Of a stretch of 36,316 nucleotides of DNA, positions 33,529 to 36,316 are shown in pieces; position 1 is the first letter of the stretch, and the number at the start of each line of letters is the position of its first letter. A program made the position numbers and the translations under genes. The DNA is from Bacteroidia bacterium. Its GTDB lineage: Bacteria; Bacteroidota; Bacteroidia; Cytophagales; Cyclobacteriaceae. Below the pieces are notes generated by a model. It searched no databases. It was not told the DNA's origin and saw nothing but the letters and a program-made list of their open reading frames with translations. The stretch lies in NCBI GenBank assembly GCA_030426345.1, contig JAUHYU010000054.1, positions 1-36,316 on the forward strand. Direction: 5' to 3'.

Positions 33529-34702
33529 TTACCTCCTGTTCTTTAAATAGTCTTGAAGAATATTCTTTTACAACTTCTTCTGACTGTTCCTTAGCAAATC
33601 TAAAACTCCACATTTCACCTGTAGTTTTGATCAGGTCAGCAAGAAAAGCAGCAGCATAATGTAGCAGTAAATAAGAAAACGCTGAATACATTTCCCAATC
33701 TTCATCATAAGATCTCGTAAATGAAAGTAGACCTATAGAAGTTGGGGAGGAGTGTGTTTCCACAGACATCAGCTTATAGTATCCTTTAAATTCTTCTACG
33801 TCTATGTTCCTTTTTTCTGTGATCTCGAATTGCGTTAAAACTGAGCTTCTTTTACCATCAAGAATCATTTTTTTTACATTCTTATTTAGCGATTGAAAAT
33901 GTGAATTTTTCTCTATTGTGTCTTTTAACGATGTAATACGATTATTAAGAATATTTATGCCGGTCTCGTTGAAATTTAGTCTTTCAGCTATAAATTTCAA
34001 CGAGAAACTATCATGATAATCAAACACGGAGAGTCTCAATTCCTGTTCGTCTGTTGTGCAGTTATCAACTGTTAGGTACCAATGAATATTGGTGAGTTCT
34101 ATTAAGTTTCGTGCTAGTGAGGCTACAGATGAAAAATCAATGAAAGGATCCGAAAATTTGTTGAATTTACTTTCTGCAAAGAATTTCAATAGCGCAAAAC
34201 AACTATGAACAGATTTAGCCAGTAAATGAGTTGCATATCCCTTTCGTTTATCCTTTGTTGTAACACCTTCGAATTGTTGAGACAGATCATAGGCGATCTC
34301 AACCAAAAGATCAAAATCAGCTATTATATCGTCATCCTCACTGTCCAACCATTCTTCTTTTAATTCATCATTCTTGATTAGATTAGTTACACATTTTTCA
34401 ATTAAAGGCCTATCCAATTTTCCGACAAATAAATCTGGGGGTATCAGGTATTCTCCTAATCCATCCTCTCCTTCGGTTTTATCTTCATTTTGAGCTGATC
34501 GCAAATACTCAAATGTCCAAACATTAAGAGAATAACTTCGGCCATCATTTAGGATAATCTTCATGTTGAAGAAATCGTTTGTAGTATCTTCAATTTCAGT
34601 CCAATACTCAAATTCCAACCATAACGTGAAGGAAATATCACCAACAAATATTACATTCTTTGATTCGGGACTGTCTTCCAATTTAATTTCATTAGTCTTC
34701 AT
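33509..34702 (-). CDS. Uncharacterised cytosolic protein, DUF5677-like C-terminal part (397 aa)
   Basis: No characterised function is recognised. The N-terminal 110 or so residues (NVIFVGDISFTLWLEFEYWT, MKIILNDGRSYSLNVW) read as beta strands. The rest is helical, and the segment FSSVASLARNLIELTNIHWY (about 200-219) resembles the helix that marks DUF5677 proteins. ETHSSPTSIG and LLLHYAAAFLADLI follow. There is no signal peptide. The last codons, GCGCTAAAAATCCATAG, come from a CATGG element and supply the stop. It stands alone between two loosely packed regions. Confidence 0.65.
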   Translation of the reverse strand: MKTNEIKLEDSPESKNVIFVGDISFTLWLEFEYWTEIEDTTNDFFNMKIILNDGRSYSLNVWTFEYLRSAQNEDKTEGEDGLGEYLIPPDLFVGKLDRPLIEKCVTNLIKNDELKEEWLDSEDDDIIADFDLLVEIAYDLSQQFEGVTTKDKRKGYATHLLAKSVHSCFALLKFFAESKFNKFSDPFIDFSSVASLARNLIELTNIHWYLTVDNCTTDEQELRLSVFDYHDSFSLKFIAERLNFNETGINILNNRITSLKDTIEKNSHFQSLNKNVKKMILDGKRSSVLTQFEITEKRNIDVEEFKGYYKLMSVETHSSPTSIGLLSFTRSYDEDWEMYSAFSYLLLHYAAAFLADLIKTTGEMWSFRFAKEQSEEVVKEYSSRLFKEQEVTGAKNP

Positions 34703-34872
34703 AAGTTGGATTGACTCTGCGTTTTGATAATTGGAGGTAACTAAAGAATAACAGCACCCTTATGAGCGTTATCCACTATTCAAATTTAGGCTTATTGGGT
34801 GGATATACAAGATAACGGCATAAAGCACAGCACGATGTTGACCGGATGGCTTATTTTCATCATTGACTTATT

Positions 34873-34893
34873 CATGGATTTTGAGGGCTTTTT
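34873..34893 (+). repeat. CATGG element, half-site
   Basis: CATGGATTTTGAGGGC plus five T. It faces an inverted copy at 34980-35000 across 86 bases. Confidence 0.65.
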
Positions 34894-34979
34894 CAGCTAT
34901 GATCCCAAAAAACCAATTGAGGAATTTTAAAAAGTTTCAAATGATGATCGAAGTTTACCATACTGATCAAGTTTTGGCC

Positions 34980-35000
34980 AAAAAGCTCCTAAAACCCATC
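34980..35000 (-). repeat. CATGG element overlapping the phosphoesterase stop codon
   Basis: AAAAAGCTCCTAAAACCCAT on the plus strand. On the minus strand the phosphoesterase TGA stop runs into GGGTTTTAGGAGC and a T-run. Confidence 0.55.
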
Positions 35001-36316
35001 AATTCTCCTCCTTGTTTTTATAGTGGTTTACACGTGCGTCGTCTTCGTTGTCCATGGGTGGGCCTTGCTCTATTTTGCTCCAGTCGATGGTTTTATTATA
35101 CTTTTTCATCGATAACTCCGCATCGTACATTCGCTCATCATGTCGCTCCATGGTGTATGGTGAGTAGTCTGGTTCGTCTGTAAAAAAATCTTGCAGCAAC
35201 GAAGCCGTCACATCGTATTGATTAACATAGCGGACATTCAAAATATTGTATATCGTTTTGAGAATCGCCCCGAAGTTGGCGTGGGTGTTCGACACATATC
35301 CTTTTTTCACATAAGGTCCCGCCATCATTAAGATGGATCGATGGGCATCCAAATGATCTACGCCTCCTTGCGGATCATCCTCGGTAATGATCACCAACAT
35401 ATTTTTCCAGTATTTGGTTCTGGATAAATAATGCAGCACACGACCAACCGCAAGGTCATTGTCAACCATAAAGGATTGTGGGTATGGATATCCATCTTCA
35501 GGTCGGATGCGTGCACCATGGTCGTTAGGAAGCATCATCGTGACCAATCCAGGCATTTCCTCATCGCCATGAATCCACTTCTCGGCAAACTCTCGCTCGA
35601 ATTGATCCATTCGGTATTGATCTGGGATATTCATGTTATATCCCGCATAATCATGGCTTGTTCTGGTAAAAAGGGCTTTTTGCATCGGCACCATTACCCC
35701 ATGCGCGGCACCCGTATTTGTATCATACCATTCTTCCCTTTGATGACCACTTTCATTGGCTTGTCCAAAATTATAAAAATTCACATTATGTCTTTCCAGC
35801 GCTTCCCAAAGTCCGCCGATTTCAGCATAATCTTCTGGATCTACACTGCCAATTGTCTTAGGAAAGCGGCGCCCCGGCGCATCTGAAAATATCTTAGCCG
35901 TTTTGCTTGTGGCAGCATTTGTTTCGACCCATTCGTTGGGGATGACGCCAACCAGCCAATGGTGTCCATGAACTGAGGCATCGCTATCGCAATAATAGTT
36001 ATCAGAATATGCAAACTGTTTTGCCGCCTTGTGGTGGTTTGGTGATATCCTTAAATTTTTGAATTCTGCCTGTAGGCTATCTGGCAGCATATATTCATTG
36101 TTCACTCCATACCGCGCCAAAGTGCTGTCGCCTCGGCCTCCTTTCAACTGACCAAATACTTCATCGTATGTCCTATTTTCTTTGGTAATATAAACCACAT
36201 GTTTGATCGGGCTTTCCCGAATGCCGGGCAACGGAGGTAATGGGTTTTTCCCATCGTCCACAAACTTGCTTTCCCTGAAAGTATTGTCTATGGATATTTG
36301 GGTATATTCTGCCAGC
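34999..36316 (-). CDS. Secreted phosphoesterase family protein, 5' end beyond the window (at least 439 aa)
   Basis: The C-terminal part of an alkaline-phosphatase-like/phospholipase-C-type phosphoesterase, a family often fused behind a YVTN beta-propeller. Motifs include HVVYITKENRTYDEVFGQLK, the metal-site region SDNYYCDSDASVHGHHW, MLPNDHG and VIITEDDPQGGVDHLDAHRS. The frame is open to the last base of the window (LAEYTQISIDN), so an internal GTG at 36261 is not the true start and the gene continues beyond. The substrate is unknown. Its stop codon lies at the CATGG-element copy 34980-35000. Confidence 0.85.
   Translation of the reverse strand, partial: LAEYTQISIDNTFRESKFVDDGKNPLPPLPGIRESPIKHVVYITKENRTYDEVFGQLKGGRGDSTLARYGVNNEYMLPDSLQAEFKNLRISPNHHKAAKQFAYSDNYYCDSDASVHGHHWLVGVIPNEWVETNAATSKTAKIFSDAPGRRFPKTIGSVDPEDYAEIGGLWEALERHNVNFYNFGQANESGHQREEWYDTNTGAAHGVMVPMQKALFTRTSHDYAGYNMNIPDQYRMDQFEREFAEKWIHGDEEMPGLVTMMLPNDHGARIRPEDGYPYPQSFMVDNDLAVGRVLHYLSRTKYWKNMLVIITEDDPQGGVDHLDAHRSILMMAGPYVKKGYVSNTHANFGAILKTIYNILNVRYVNQYDVTASLLQDFFTDEPDYSPYTMERHDERMYDAELSMKKYNKTIDWSKIEQGPPMDNEDDARVNHYKNKEEN

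Overview
The window comes from an AT-rich Bacteroidota genome, most likely a gliding marine-type Cytophagales. The grounds are the gliding gene gldC, the gene order ftsX-DUF3098-uppP-truB-ribF-gldC, proteins of Bacteroidota-specific type (helix-hairpin-helix plus barrel, PorV-like, DUF2147, DUF4412-like), and promoters of the Bacteroidota form TTG-N19-TAnnTTTG. Species-level placement is not possible from the sequence alone.

Positions 1-18.7 kb are a housekeeping half. On the minus strand lie spoT (ppGpp synthesis and hydrolysis), a single-domain STAS protein and purA. Divergent from them are tRNA-Leu(UAG), trigger factor, clpP and clpX, a folding and proteolysis block in which each unit ends in a clear hairpin terminator. 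A minus-strand group follows: a 500-aa unknown protein, a helix-hairpin-helix/outer-membrane-barrel protein overlapping a PorV-like barrel gene, and a DUF2147 protein. On the plus strand come an ECF sigma factor with a probable membrane anti-sigma factor, then a tightly packed six-gene operon with three ATGA stop/start overlaps: ftsX, DUF3098, uppP, truB, ribF, gldC.

Positions 18.8-36.3 kb are more loosely packed and accessory in character. They hold an EamA transporter preceded by a terminator-like hairpin, unknown soluble proteins, a secreted TPR protein divergent from a secreted ThuA-like protein, an S41 protease lipoprotein, a DUF4412-like protein, a ParE/RelE-type toxin-antitoxin pair, a secreted FG-GAP protein resembling rhamnogalacturonan lyases, a DPE2-type 4-alpha-glucanotransferase with two starch-binding domains, a secreted serine esterase, another unknown protein, and the 3' part of a secreted phosphoesterase. 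Several suggest handling of plant or algal glycans, but no SusC/SusD pair is present, so this is not a complete polysaccharide-utilisation locus.

The most unusual signal is a short dispersed repeat that is dense in the second half. Its unit is CATGGATTTTAGGGGC followed by a T-run. The fullest copy (20895-20933) is a palindrome centred on CCATGG and most others are half-sites. About fifteen copies were found by eye. They sit at gene ends, supply the start codon of three secreted-protein genes, contribute stop codons to two others, and one lies inside the glucanotransferase coding sequence. A 51-bp direct repeat containing the unit flanks the toxin-antitoxin locus. The same area holds REP-like hairpins and an orphan signal-peptide ORF, which points to past rearrangement.
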